NCBI GenBank assembly: GCA_016212515.1
Contig: JACRFZ010000087.1
Location: 62,001-126,000, forward strand
Reading direction: 5' to 3'
Length of the DNA stretch: 64,000 bases
Source of the DNA: Candidatus Melainabacteria bacterium
GTDB lineage: Bacteria; Cyanobacteriota; Vampirovibrionia; Obscuribacterales; Obscuribacteraceae
The notes under the pieces were generated by a model. That model had not been told where the DNA came from and ran no database searches. It saw only the letters and a list, made by a program, of their open reading frames with translations. Positions within the stretch are counted from its first letter, which is position 1. Every line of letters starts with the position of its first letter. Below are positions 53,273 to 61,543 of this stretch, piece after piece. A program made the position numbers and the translations under genes.

Positions 53273-54543
53273 TGTATTGCCAACCTCAAAGCCAGGCTCA
53301 GGCCGCCGAACCGCTCAATGTGGCGAAGATCAAAAGTGATTTTCCCATCTTCGTAAGCCACCCTGATCTCATCTATTTCGACAACGCCTCCACCACCCAG
53401 AAACCCAGAAGTGTGCTGGAAACGATGTCGACCTATTATGAGAAGCAGTGCGCCAACGCCGGTAGAGCTGCCTATACCTGGTCCAGCCAACTGGAGAAAG
53501 CCATGGAAGAAAGCCGCCGCCAGGTGGCTTCCTTCTTGAAGACCGAGGCTACTCAGATTGCCTTCACCGCTGGTGCCACCGACAGCCTCAATATGGTTTG
53601 TCAGAGCTATGCCCTGCACAATCTGCAAGACGGCGATGAGGTACTGCTCTGCCCCAAAGACCACAGCTCGGCAGTCTTACCCTGGTACCAGGTTAGAGAA
53701 ATACTGAAAGCCATGGGCAAAAATATCGTCATCAAACACTTCGACATCCATGAAGTGGGCGATTACGACTTGAAGAGCATCAAAAACCTGCTGACGCCAA
53801 AGACAAAAGTTCTGGCCATGTCTCATGTACACCATGTCTATGGTCTGGAGATGGAAGTAGCGGAGATAAGGGAAATAGTTGGACCAGAGGTGATCATCAG
53901 CCTCGATGCCAGCCAGAGCGTCGGTCACACCGCAGTCGATCTTTCCAGTCAGGGTCTGCCAGTAGACTTCGTCTCTTTCAGCGCCCATAAAATGCTGTCG
54001 GCACCGGGCACAGGCGTGCTTTATGTAAGTAAGCGCGTGCAGGATAAGCTGAAGCCGGTGCGCCTGGGCGGCAAGAGCAAAGCTGAAATAGTAGAAGGCG
54101 AGCTTTCGCAAACCCACACCACGGTGGCGGAACTACTGGAGGCCGGTACTCAGAACATACCGTCCATATTGGCCCTGGCCGAGGCCGTTCGCTACATTGA
54201 GAGCATCGGTGTAGAACGTATCGAAGCCCATGTCAGCCGCCTCACCGTAGACCTCTGGCAAAAGCTGGCCGAGCTTCCGGGCATAGAATTCGCTCCCGGT
54301 ATTGGCATCTGCGGTTGCGACCGGGGCTGGGGCATAATATCCTTCCGCTTCCGCCAGTTAAGCTCTATGGATCTGAGCTTCGCCCTCGATGAAGAGAGGA
54401 TCTTTGTACGTAGCGGCGACCACTGCATGTACAACAAGGAAGAAGCCAAGCACGACGACTTCCTGAGAGTTTCGATGCATCTATATAACGATGAAAATGA
54501 CATCGACCAGTTTATCGAAGTGTTGAGCGGCTGCTTGAGTTGA
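53272..54543 (+). CDS. SufS/CsdA-like cysteine desulfurase
   Basis: 423 residues, fold-I class V aminotransferase group. IYFDNASTTQKPRSVLE, AFTAGATDSLNMV, SHVHHVYGLEM, DASQSVGHT, the PLP lysine Lys240 in SFSAHKMLSAPGTGVLY and Cys385 in VRSGDHCMYN match the group II desulfurases. It should mobilise sulfur from cysteine as a persulfide on Cys385; a substrate other than cysteine cannot be excluded. The His pair SHVHHVYG replaces the more usual SNVLG. One-base overlap with the cysteine synthase-rhodanese gene predicts that the persulfide is passed to Cys402 of that protein or the reverse. No suf or isc scaffold genes are present, so it is not the general iron-sulfur system. Confidence 0.9.
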   Translation: MYCQPQSQAQAAEPLNVAKIKSDFPIFVSHPDLIYFDNASTTQKPRSVLETMSTYYEKQCANAGRAAYTWSSQLEKAMEESRRQVASFLKTEATQIAFTAGATDSLNMVCQSYALHNLQDGDEVLLCPKDHSSAVLPWYQVREILKAMGKNIVIKHFDIHEVGDYDLKSIKNLLTPKTKVLAMSHVHHVYGLEMEVAEIREIVGPEVIISLDASQSVGHTAVDLSSQGLPVDFVSFSAHKMLSAPGTGVLYVSKRVQDKLKPVRLGGKSKAEIVEGELSQTHTTVAELLEAGTQNIPSILALAEAVRYIESIGVERIEAHVSRLTVDLWQKLAELPGIEFAPGIGICGCDRGWGIISFRFRQLSSMDLSFALDEERIFVRSGDHCMYNKEEAKHDDFLRVSMHLYNDENDIDQFIEVLSGCLS

Positions 54544-54567
54544 GACCGAACGAAACGCCAGTCTAAA

Positions 54568-56169
54568 GTGAAAGAAATGAAAAGCAAAGAAGAGACAAAA
54601 GTAGCAATTATAGGGGCCGGCGTGAACGGACTGACCTGCGCCGCCTACCTGGCTAAGGCCGGCTTTCAGGTCACCGTCTTTGAAAAGAATCAACAGGCAG
54701 GCGGACTCTGCGTCAACCAGACCCCCTTCAAAAATAGCGCCATAAAGGTTTCAGCGGTGGCATCCTATTACGGCATGCTGAGAGAAGAAGTAGCGGAAGA
54801 GCTGGGACTTTATGAGCGGGGGCTCAAGCCTTATCTAACCGACCCCATCGAAATAGTTCTGCTCAAAGACCGGCAATATGTCTACTACCCGCGCGAAGGC
54901 TCCGCCGATATGCAGGCGGAGGAAACCACGGAAGAAGACAAGAAAGGCTGGGTAGACTTCTGGACCGATATTCAAAGAGCGGCTCAAATCGTCTATCCCC
55001 ACTATCTAAAGCCCATAACAGCGAAAGAATATCTGGAAGCGCTCAAAGAAGCCGGACTCGATAAAATTGCCGAAACCATCTACACCGGAAGCCTCTTTGA
55101 CCTTGCCGACAAGTACTTCCAGTCACCGGCACTAAAAGCGGTGGCAGCCACCTGCACCCCCGGCTTCGCCAACCTGGTCGGTTCCGTCTTCGGCTGCATC
55201 CACCACGGCACGGCCAGCACCCTGGGCAACTTCGGCGCCTGGGGTCAGGTAAAGGGTGGCATGGGCAAAATAACCGAAGCGATCCTGCAACGGGCCACCG
55301 AATACGGTGCCAAGATCAAGACCGGCCTGGGCATAAAATCAATCAATATAGAAGGCGAGAGCGTCAGCACAATAATCAGCGAAGATGGACAGGAGCACCG
55401 CTTCGATCTGGTCATAATGAGCGGCGACCCCTATACCCTCTTTGAAAAACTAATCGACAGCGAACTGGTGCCCTCCGGCATAAGAGCCTATCTGGCCGCC
55501 AATCGCCCCCGGGTTTCGGCAGCCAAACTACATTACCTGCTCAAGAAGCAAGTCAACTTCCAGACCCTTGAGCGCATCGGTCACAATCACAAAGGCGTGC
55601 TGGTTATAGCCCCCACGCCGGAAGCCGTCAAGCAAGCCTCCAGAGCCGTGCCTGAAGGCAACTTGCCGGAAGAACTGATGCTCACCATGGCTTACCCCAC
55701 CCTGGAAGATGAAAGCATCTATGGGGAAGAGAAGAACAAAGACCGCCATGTTCTAACCGTAGACGTGCACTACCTGCCCGCCCAGTTGAAAGGCACAAAC
55801 GGTCTTCGCCCCTGGCAAAAGGAAGACGATGAGAAACTGAGCGAGGCGGTTCTCAATACCATAGAGAAATACGCACCGGGCTTCAAAGCGCAGGTGGAAG
55901 AAAGCTACATAGTTTCACCAGGGGGACTGAAGTCGCTTTTCAACAATGAGTCTCTCAGTTGCTGGCATATGCCCATGTCCCAGGACTTCCTCTTTGAAAA
56001 TCGCGCCCTGCCAACCCTGCCTCACTATCACACACCTTTCGCCAATCTCTATCTTTGCGGCTCCAGCACCTTCCCCGGCGGCAACGTCACCGGTGCCAAC
56101 GGGCACAACCTGGCCAAGCTTCTAATCAACGCCTATAGCCCCGCTTTAACCCCAACCAGCGCTAAATAA
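54568..56169 (+). CDS. Phytoene-desaturase-like FAD oxidoreductase
   Basis: 533 residues from GTG 54568; ATG 54577 three codons later is an equally good start. FAD motif VAIIGAGVNGLTCAAYLAKA (12-31) with FEKNQQAGGLCVN, and the C-terminal NLYLCGSSTFPGGNVTGANG closing the FAD site, place it in the CrtI-type desaturase/isomerase superfamily; relatives also act on non-carotenoid substrates. The central part (100-450) is divergent, with no carotenoid-specific motif that I can name. No isoprenoid genes are nearby, so the substrate is probably another pathway intermediate whose C-C or C-N bond is oxidised (inference). It lies 24 bp after the desulfurase and 16 bp before the GNAT gene. Confidence 0.85.
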   Translation: MKEMKSKEETKVAIIGAGVNGLTCAAYLAKAGFQVTVFEKNQQAGGLCVNQTPFKNSAIKVSAVASYYGMLREEVAEELGLYERGLKPYLTDPIEIVLLKDRQYVYYPREGSADMQAEETTEEDKKGWVDFWTDIQRAAQIVYPHYLKPITAKEYLEALKEAGLDKIAETIYTGSLFDLADKYFQSPALKAVAATCTPGFANLVGSVFGCIHHGTASTLGNFGAWGQVKGGMGKITEAILQRATEYGAKIKTGLGIKSINIEGESVSTIISEDGQEHRFDLVIMSGDPYTLFEKLIDSELVPSGIRAYLAANRPRVSAAKLHYLLKKQVNFQTLERIGHNHKGVLVIAPTPEAVKQASRAVPEGNLPEELMLTMAYPTLEDESIYGEEKNKDRHVLTVDVHYLPAQLKGTNGLRPWQKEDDEKLSEAVLNTIEKYAPGFKAQVEESYIVSPGGLKSLFNNESLSCWHMPMSQDFLFENRALPTLPHYHTPFANLYLCGSSTFPGGNVTGANGHNLAKLLINAYSPALTPTSAK

Positions 56170-56185
56170 ACTCAAGAGAAGCAAA

Positions 56186-57622
56186 ATGAACCTGACCGAA
56201 AACGAATTGAAAGAACAAGACGGTATTGCCTACATTGAAGAAATGCCGGTAAAGACCGTGCAAGTCTTCCAGGCCACAAAAGAGCATCTGCCGCTTGCCG
56301 GGGAGATTGCCACCATGTACGAAGCTGCTCTTGGCAAAGGCGGTCTGCGGGCCGAAGGTATGGAGCCTTATCCCGACAGCGATCTCTTCAGCGAAGCGGG
56401 AGTGCAAGCCACCCTGGAAGCAGGGGAGCGCACTCTAGCCATAGCCAGAATCAAAGACGGCAAGGAAGATTGCCTGGCCGGCGCCATGGTCATGGATAGG
56501 CTCAGCCCTCACCATGTGGAATTCAATTCCATGGCCGTGCGCCTCGACAAAAGAGGGCGCCACATAGGCACGGCCATAGTGGAAGGTCTCAAGCAAATAG
56601 TGGAAGAGACCGAATTCACCGTCAACGCCACCGAACTTGTCACCCACAGCCTGGCCTCCCAGGCCGCCCACTTTCATAACGGCTATAAAAACATCTGCGG
56701 CTTCAGCTTCTGCCACTATCCAAGAGTCTTCTTCAAGAACCATCCCGAGTCGGTACTGTGGGTGATGCTTCTGCAGGGAAAACTGATTCCCCTCATGAGA
56801 CGCTTCCGAAGCATTCTCGGCCGTGAGCTAGGCAGCACGCCCGAAGAAGTCACCGCTCGCATTCTGGAAGCCCAGGCGGGACTTGCCGGTTCCAAGTCGG
56901 GCAATTTCAAGCGCCTCTCAGAAAGAGAGATGGAGATAGCAGCCGACGTGCTTTCAAAGCGAGAAGTGCACGTTCCCCCAGCCTACCGGCACATTGTCCA
57001 GTCTATCCTCTTTCAATTCGAAGACATCCTCGATAGAGAAATTGTAGAACCGGTACCGCTTGCCACCATGAAAAAGCCGGGCTACGAAGAAGAGGCGGAT
57101 GACCAAAACCCTGAAAATCCCAAAGGGTCAGAGGTAGAAAAGGCAGGAGTAGAAAAGGCAGCAGAAGACAAACAAGAGCAGCACGGCGCCGTGTCTAAGG
57201 AAGATTTCGAAGTAGATCCCAAAGAAGGCTTCGGTCATGCTTACATCATCTGCAAACCAAACTTCCGCTTTGACGAAACGTCCATGGCAGAAGCCCTGAC
57301 CAAACTGCAAGAAGCCGGTAAGCGCTTCATCCTGGTGCGCATGCCGTCCTTCAACAGCCAGACTCTGGACCTTTCGAAATACCTGAAGAGCCGGGGCTTT
57401 GTCTTCCAGAGCTACCTGCCCCTCTACGGTCATTTCCCGGAAGCCAAAATAGAATTCCAAGACATTCTCACCATGCAGTGGATAAAGCCGGAAGTTCTGG
57501 CTGAAAATGCCCTGCCCGGTGAAACGGAGTCGGTGGTAAAACTCTACGGCTATCCCGAGAACCTCTCCGGTGAAATAGTCAAACTCATAGCAAGGGAACT
57601 GGCTGAGGAGGTAAAAAACTAG
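56186..57622 (+). CDS. GNAT N-acetyltransferase with unrecognised C-terminal domain
   Basis: 478 residues. The N-terminal GNAT fold (about 45-190) shows VEFNSMAVRLDKRGRHIGTA with the acetyl-CoA loop R-x-x-x-G-T at 123-129 and HSLASQAAHFHNGY. Residues 195-300 are helical (LIPLMRRFRSILGR). A Lys/Glu/Asn-rich linker (about 300-335) leads to a second alpha/beta domain (345-478) starting GFGHAYIICKPNFRF, which I cannot name. It should acylate an amine. The fusion suggests a substrate-carrying or second catalytic unit. Spaced 16 bp from the FAD enzyme and one base before the Fur-family gene. Confidence 0.8.
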   Translation: MNLTENELKEQDGIAYIEEMPVKTVQVFQATKEHLPLAGEIATMYEAALGKGGLRAEGMEPYPDSDLFSEAGVQATLEAGERTLAIARIKDGKEDCLAGAMVMDRLSPHHVEFNSMAVRLDKRGRHIGTAIVEGLKQIVEETEFTVNATELVTHSLASQAAHFHNGYKNICGFSFCHYPRVFFKNHPESVLWVMLLQGKLIPLMRRFRSILGRELGSTPEEVTARILEAQAGLAGSKSGNFKRLSEREMEIAADVLSKREVHVPPAYRHIVQSILFQFEDILDREIVEPVPLATMKKPGYEEEADDQNPENPKGSEVEKAGVEKAAEDKQEQHGAVSKEDFEVDPKEGFGHAYIICKPNFRFDETSMAEALTKLQEAGKRFILVRMPSFNSQTLDLSKYLKSRGFVFQSYLPLYGHFPEAKIEFQDILTMQWIKPEVLAENALPGETESVVKLYGYPENLSGEIVKLIARELAEEVKN

Positions 57623-57623
57623 A

Positions 57624-58118
57624 ATGATTCAAAGTCGCCTCACCGGCAGCCGCAAATCACTTCCCAAAGGCGCCAAAATGGTGCTGGAAGCCCTCACGGC
57701 CGCCAGAGAAATGTTGTCGGCTAAAGAACTGGCTTTCCGCATGAGACTGATGAACCCCACCGCAGCTCCCGGACTGACCACGGTCTACCGCTCCCTGGAG
57801 TTGCTGACGCGCCTTGGCTTGACCCAGGAAGTCTTGCTAAGCTCCGAAGAAAAACGCTTCGAAGTGGTCAACCCGGGCGGGCACCACCATCACCTGGTCT
57901 GCAAAAGCTGCGGACAACATACCAAACTTTCCCAGTGCCTCTTGACCGGCGAACACTCCGGCGGGCAAAACTTCTCAGAGCTGGTAAAAAACCAGTACGG
58001 CTTTGCCGTTACCTCTCATGTGCTGGAAATATTCGGCACCTGCAAGCAATGTACAGCCAGAGAAAGCCAAACTCAGGAAGACCAACCTGAAAGGTCGCTC
58101 TCTCTAGCAGCCAGATAA
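57624..58118 (+). CDS. Fur-family metalloregulator
   Basis: 164 residues. Winged-helix part with KGAKMVLEALTAAREMLSAK and TTVYRSLELLTRLG, then the metal-binding part with His87-His90 (GGHHHHLVC) and two CxxC pairs, Cys93/Cys96 and Cys140/Cys143, that form the structural zinc site. The His cluster fits the sensing site for iron, zinc or nickel (Fur, Zur, Nur); the ion cannot be assigned. The N-terminal extension is short and the C-terminal 20 residues are Gln/Glu/Arg-rich. GAGG lies within the preceding gene, and the ATG is one base after its stop, so it is co-expressed with the cluster and probably regulates it. Confidence 0.92.
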   Translation: MIQSRLTGSRKSLPKGAKMVLEALTAAREMLSAKELAFRMRLMNPTAAPGLTTVYRSLELLTRLGLTQEVLLSSEEKRFEVVNPGGHHHHLVCKSCGQHTKLSQCLLTGEHSGGQNFSELVKNQYGFAVTSHVLEIFGTCKQCTARESQTQEDQPERSLSLAAR

Positions 58119-58168
58119 GCACTACCACAAGCACCGCATCAATTAAGCAAGTAAGCAAGGAGATACAA

Positions 58169-59125
58169 ATGAGAATCGCATTTCTCGGCAAAGGAGGAGC
58201 AGGTAAAACTACTACCGCTGCCGGTTTCATCCAATATATGAGAGCCCGCCACCCCTTCGTATTGGCTGTAGACGCAGACGTCAATGCTCACCTGATGAGC
58301 GCCCTCAACTTGAGCGGCGAAGTCAAACAGCTCGGTCTGCACTTCGACGAAGTGACCGACTACCTGCGCGGGCAAAGAACCGACCTGGGCGACCGCCCCA
58401 TGATCGGCACCACCCCGCCGGCAAAGGGCTCCAACTTCATCAAGGTAAGTAAAAGCGACCCCTTCATTGAGAAGTATGCCAAAATCGAAGACAATTTGGC
58501 CCTGCTCACAGTGGGCACCTACCAGCAAGAAGACGTAGGCGGCTCCTGCTATCACGAAAAGCTGAAGAGCCTGGCCGGTATCTTCCACCACATGCTCGAC
58601 CATGAAGACGACATAGTCATTGCCGATACCACCGCCGGTACCGACAACGTCGCCACTTCCCTCTCTTTCGCTTACGACATCAATGTCTTCGTCCTTGAGC
58701 CCACCGAAAAATCCACCCAGGTCTTCCTGGACTACAAAGAAATAGCGCCCCAATTTGTGGAAAGAACCTTTGTGGTAGGCAACAAAGTAGACGGCGTAGA
58801 AGACGAAGATTACATTCAATCCCGCGTGGGCACAGACAAGTACCTGGGTTCCATTCCCTACTCCGCCAACCTGAAGCGCTTTGAGCAGGGCGAAGAAGAT
58901 GCCATTCACTCCTTCCAGATGGAGCAAGCCAGAGCCTTCGATAACGTGCATCAAAAATGGCGCGAGAGAAAGCGCGACTGGCAAGATTATCTCGACAGGC
59001 TGCACAAAACCTTCGCCTGGGACTGCCAGCGCTGGTACTCCGACTACTATAAATGTGACATGCTCACAGGCATAGATAAGTCGTTCAGCTACGAAGATGT
59101 AATGAGAGTGAAGACAACGGTCTAA
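58169..59125 (+). CDS. CooC/MinD-type deviant Walker ATPase, copy 2
   Basis: 318 residues with an ideal AAGGAGATACAAATG start. Same plan as 49272-50246: GKGGAGKTTT at 7-16, GGSCYHEKL with Cys127-Tyr-His129, switch II DTTAGTDN from Asp153 and a charged helical tail (RKRDWQDYLDRL). The two copies differ most around residues 45-80 and in the tail. Both keep the deviant lysine and the CYH motif, so both are likely active, possibly as a heterodimer. By family knowledge CooC proteins insert nickel into a metalloenzyme using ATP; no such apoenzyme is visible here, so the client may be one of the cluster enzymes or an external protein. Confidence 0.88.
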   Translation: MRIAFLGKGGAGKTTTAAGFIQYMRARHPFVLAVDADVNAHLMSALNLSGEVKQLGLHFDEVTDYLRGQRTDLGDRPMIGTTPPAKGSNFIKVSKSDPFIEKYAKIEDNLALLTVGTYQQEDVGGSCYHEKLKSLAGIFHHMLDHEDDIVIADTTAGTDNVATSLSFAYDINVFVLEPTEKSTQVFLDYKEIAPQFVERTFVVGNKVDGVEDEDYIQSRVGTDKYLGSIPYSANLKRFEQGEEDAIHSFQMEQARAFDNVHQKWRERKRDWQDYLDRLHKTFAWDCQRWYSDYYKCDMLTGIDKSFSYEDVMRVKTTV

Positions 59126-59177
59126 TTTGGAAGCCGCTCGATAGCGCTTCTCAACTTACATCCAAAGCAGGTCAACC

Positions 59178-60719
59178 ATGCACCGCAGCATACGCTCGGA
59201 AAACCGCACGATTGCCCGTACACAGCCCCCAAAACAACGCGACTACTTGAAGTCGATGCGGCTGTGGACAAACTTCTTTGCGGTTTCCGGTGTAGAGCTA
59301 GTCTTCATGGAACGCCACCATCCCCTCCAGGGAGCGGACATCCTGGAAGTGGGCTGCGGCAACGGCCGCCTTTCCCTCAAGTTGGCTGAAGCGGCAAACA
59401 GCGTCACCGGCATCGACATCGACACAAGACTGGTCGACTTCGCCACCGAATACGCAGCTTCAGCCAACTTTCCCAATCTACGCTTTCTGGAAATGCGAAG
59501 CGAAGCTCTCGCTTTCAAAGACGAGTGCTTTGACATCGTGATCATGCCCTGGATGCTGCACATGGTAAATGCACGGCAAGAGGCTCTTCTAGAAGCCCGG
59601 CGTGTGCTCAAACCAGGCGGCAAACTGATGGTCTTTGCCCTCTACGGAGACTGCGACTACGATCGCATCGCTCGCCAGTTCATAGGCACCAGAGACAGAG
59701 AAATGGATCCCCTCGCTCTCTATGAAGCACCATTAGAGAGCACTTTCGGCGCCTTCGAGAAGGAACCTCTGCCGGGCGACAACACCGACTTTTCCTTCAT
59801 CTTTCCCGATTGCGGCGTCACCGCCGAAGCCTTCACCTTCGCCTTTGAAAACTGGTACGACCGCAAACTAAAGGATATCGAGAAGGGTCGACTGCGGCAC
59901 ATAATTCAAAACTATAAACTGGGCAATCATATCGAACTCAAGACCAGGGGAGCGTTCTACGTGGCTACAAAGTCTGACGACCAGATTTCTCGGGCTCGCA
60001 CTGAAACCCTTAATTATCACCGTAAGTATTACTCTAATCACGACCTCTTCGCTCAAGACAGTTGGCTCGCCAAACCCGACCCAACGCTCATGGAATTATC
60101 CGAAAAGCTAATTAACGAGTACGCTCAAAACCCAACCACTAAGCCTCTACAGATTATCGATTTAGGTACGGGCGTGGGCAGAAACTGCGTGCCCCTGGCT
60201 CAAAAGCTCAAGGAGAAAAACGTACCGGCTCAAATAGAATGCCTGGACATTTTGCCTGAATCCATTCAACTCTTACAAAAATACGCCGGGCAGTACGGCG
60301 TGGAAGAATATATTCAAGCCCGGGTTGAAGACAACGACAACTTGGACCTCAAGCCAGGCAGCTACAATCTGGTCATTGCCATCTCTACCCTGGAACACTG
60401 CCAAGGCAAAGAGAAAGTGCGGGAATTATTGCAGAAACTGGCGAAGGCAGTGGCTGAAGGCGGTTACTGTCAAATAGAGATGACCACCGATCGGAACGTA
60501 AAAGACCTGGTCACAGGTGAAGCTGTGCCGACCTTTGTAGAAACGCCCATGACCAAGGAAGAAGTGTCTGAACTGTTGCAAGAGGCTTTCGATGCAAGCT
60601 TCGAGCGCATCAAAGAAGTAGTCTTTCCCTATAAAGAAGAACTGGAAATGGACGGGCGAAAAGTGCTCTGGCAGTCTTGCCAGACTAGTTTTGTTGTAAG
60701 GCGGCGGCAAGAGCGGTGA
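59178..60719 (+). CDS. Tandem SAM-dependent methyltransferase
   Basis: 513 residues with two class I methyltransferase domains. The first (about 50-180) has DILEVGCGNGRLSLKLAEAA from Asp54, VTGIDIDTR and FDIVIMPWMLHMV. The second (about 320-450) has IIDLGTGVGRN from Asp328, IECLDILPES and YNLVIAISTLEHC. The linker (180-320) is helical. Two domains may methylate two positions, or one may be regulatory; both keep a glycine-rich SAM loop. Substrate unknown, and the closest general type is the small-molecule (UbiE-like) methyltransferases. The last clear enzyme of the cluster, 52 bp after the second CooC-type ATPase. Confidence 0.87.
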   Translation: MHRSIRSENRTIARTQPPKQRDYLKSMRLWTNFFAVSGVELVFMERHHPLQGADILEVGCGNGRLSLKLAEAANSVTGIDIDTRLVDFATEYAASANFPNLRFLEMRSEALAFKDECFDIVIMPWMLHMVNARQEALLEARRVLKPGGKLMVFALYGDCDYDRIARQFIGTRDREMDPLALYEAPLESTFGAFEKEPLPGDNTDFSFIFPDCGVTAEAFTFAFENWYDRKLKDIEKGRLRHIIQNYKLGNHIELKTRGAFYVATKSDDQISRARTETLNYHRKYYSNHDLFAQDSWLAKPDPTLMELSEKLINEYAQNPTTKPLQIIDLGTGVGRNCVPLAQKLKEKNVPAQIECLDILPESIQLLQKYAGQYGVEEYIQARVEDNDNLDLKPGSYNLVIAISTLEHCQGKEKVRELLQKLAKAVAEGGYCQIEMTTDRNVKDLVTGEAVPTFVETPMTKEEVSELLQEAFDASFERIKEVVFPYKEELEMDGRKVLWQSCQTSFVVRRRQER

Positions 60720-60750
60720 TATAGTAAAGTCAGTCGTCTGCGGCAGGCTT

Positions 60751-61470
60751 ATGAAATCCACACAGTCTCGCTTTATACATCTGAGCATTCTCTGTCTGCT
60801 GACACTCACTGTGGTTAACGGTTTAGCGGCTCTTGCTCAGTCAAAATACAACACAAAACCAAGCCAACCATTCACTGCTCAGGCTGCCACTTCCAAGCAA
60901 AACAAAATCTACCGGACCTACCAAAGTTACCCAACCTTCTGGCCTCCCGTTGTGGGGCGCACCTATCCGGAAATTGAACTCCTTGATCTGACAGGCAAAA
61001 AAGTAAAACTGTCTTCTTTTGCCGGACGAATCATCTTGCTTGAACCGATAGGTATGTCCTGCCCGGCTTGCCAGGCTTATGTGGGCGCAGACAAGAAGGG
61101 CGGCTTCAATGGGGTGAGCCCCCAGGGCGGCACCGCCAGCCTGGAAACTTATCTAGCCCAAGCCGGCATCTCGCCGGGCGATAACCGCGTGGTGCACGTG
61201 CAATTGCTTTTGTACGGACCGAACATGGGGGTTCCCACACTTGCAGAAGCGAGAGAGTGGGCCAGACACTTTGACTTCGGGCGGCGCAATAATGAAGTGA
61301 TTCTGGTTGGAGATCAACGGTACATCAACCAGTTCAGCTACGACATGATTCCCGGTCTGCAGTTGATTGACAAAAACTATGTACTGGTATGCGACGCCAC
61401 CGGGCACAATCCACGTAGCAATCTATTCAGCGAATTGATTCCCCTGGCCGGGAAGCTACTGAGACAGTAG
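60751..61470 (+). CDS. Secreted thioredoxin-like protein with CPAC motif
   Basis: 239 residues. Signal peptide about 1-30 (FIHLSILCLLTLTVVNGLAALA). The redox domain starts VVGRTYPEIELLDLTGKKVK (AhpC/ResA-like opening) with the active site Cys104-Pro-Ala-Cys107 in GMSCPACQAY and ends NYVLVCDATGHN. It should act as a thiol-disulfide protein outside the membrane. A long insert after the active site (110-170, GGFNGVSPQGGTASLE) departs from standard thioredoxins. It follows the tandem methyltransferase by 31 bp and may be co-transcribed with the cluster; a role in protecting or reducing its product is only inference. Confidence 0.85.
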   Translation: MKSTQSRFIHLSILCLLTLTVVNGLAALAQSKYNTKPSQPFTAQAATSKQNKIYRTYQSYPTFWPPVVGRTYPEIELLDLTGKKVKLSSFAGRIILLEPIGMSCPACQAYVGADKKGGFNGVSPQGGTASLETYLAQAGISPGDNRVVHVQLLLYGPNMGVPTLAEAREWARHFDFGRRNNEVILVGDQRYINQFSYDMIPGLQLIDKNYVLVCDATGHNPRSNLFSELIPLAGKLLRQ

Positions 61471-61543
61471 CAAGTGTTGAAGATGACCATGTGAGAGTAA
61501 AAATAAAGTATGCTTTCAGATGCAAGCCCGGGAGGCTAAAGGC

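Noticed and set aside
53272..54543. Desulfurase as part of a SUF iron-sulfur system
   Set aside because: No sufBCD, sufE or sufU-like scaffold gene is near; the gene is coupled to a cysteine synthase-rhodanese instead.
46788..60719. Reading the cluster as a staphyloferrin B locus
   Set aside because: Three gene types match (ParB-fold, cysteine-synthase-like, fold-III decarboxylase), but NIS siderophore synthetases, the dehydrogenase and citrate synthase are missing, and the other enzymes do not belong to it.
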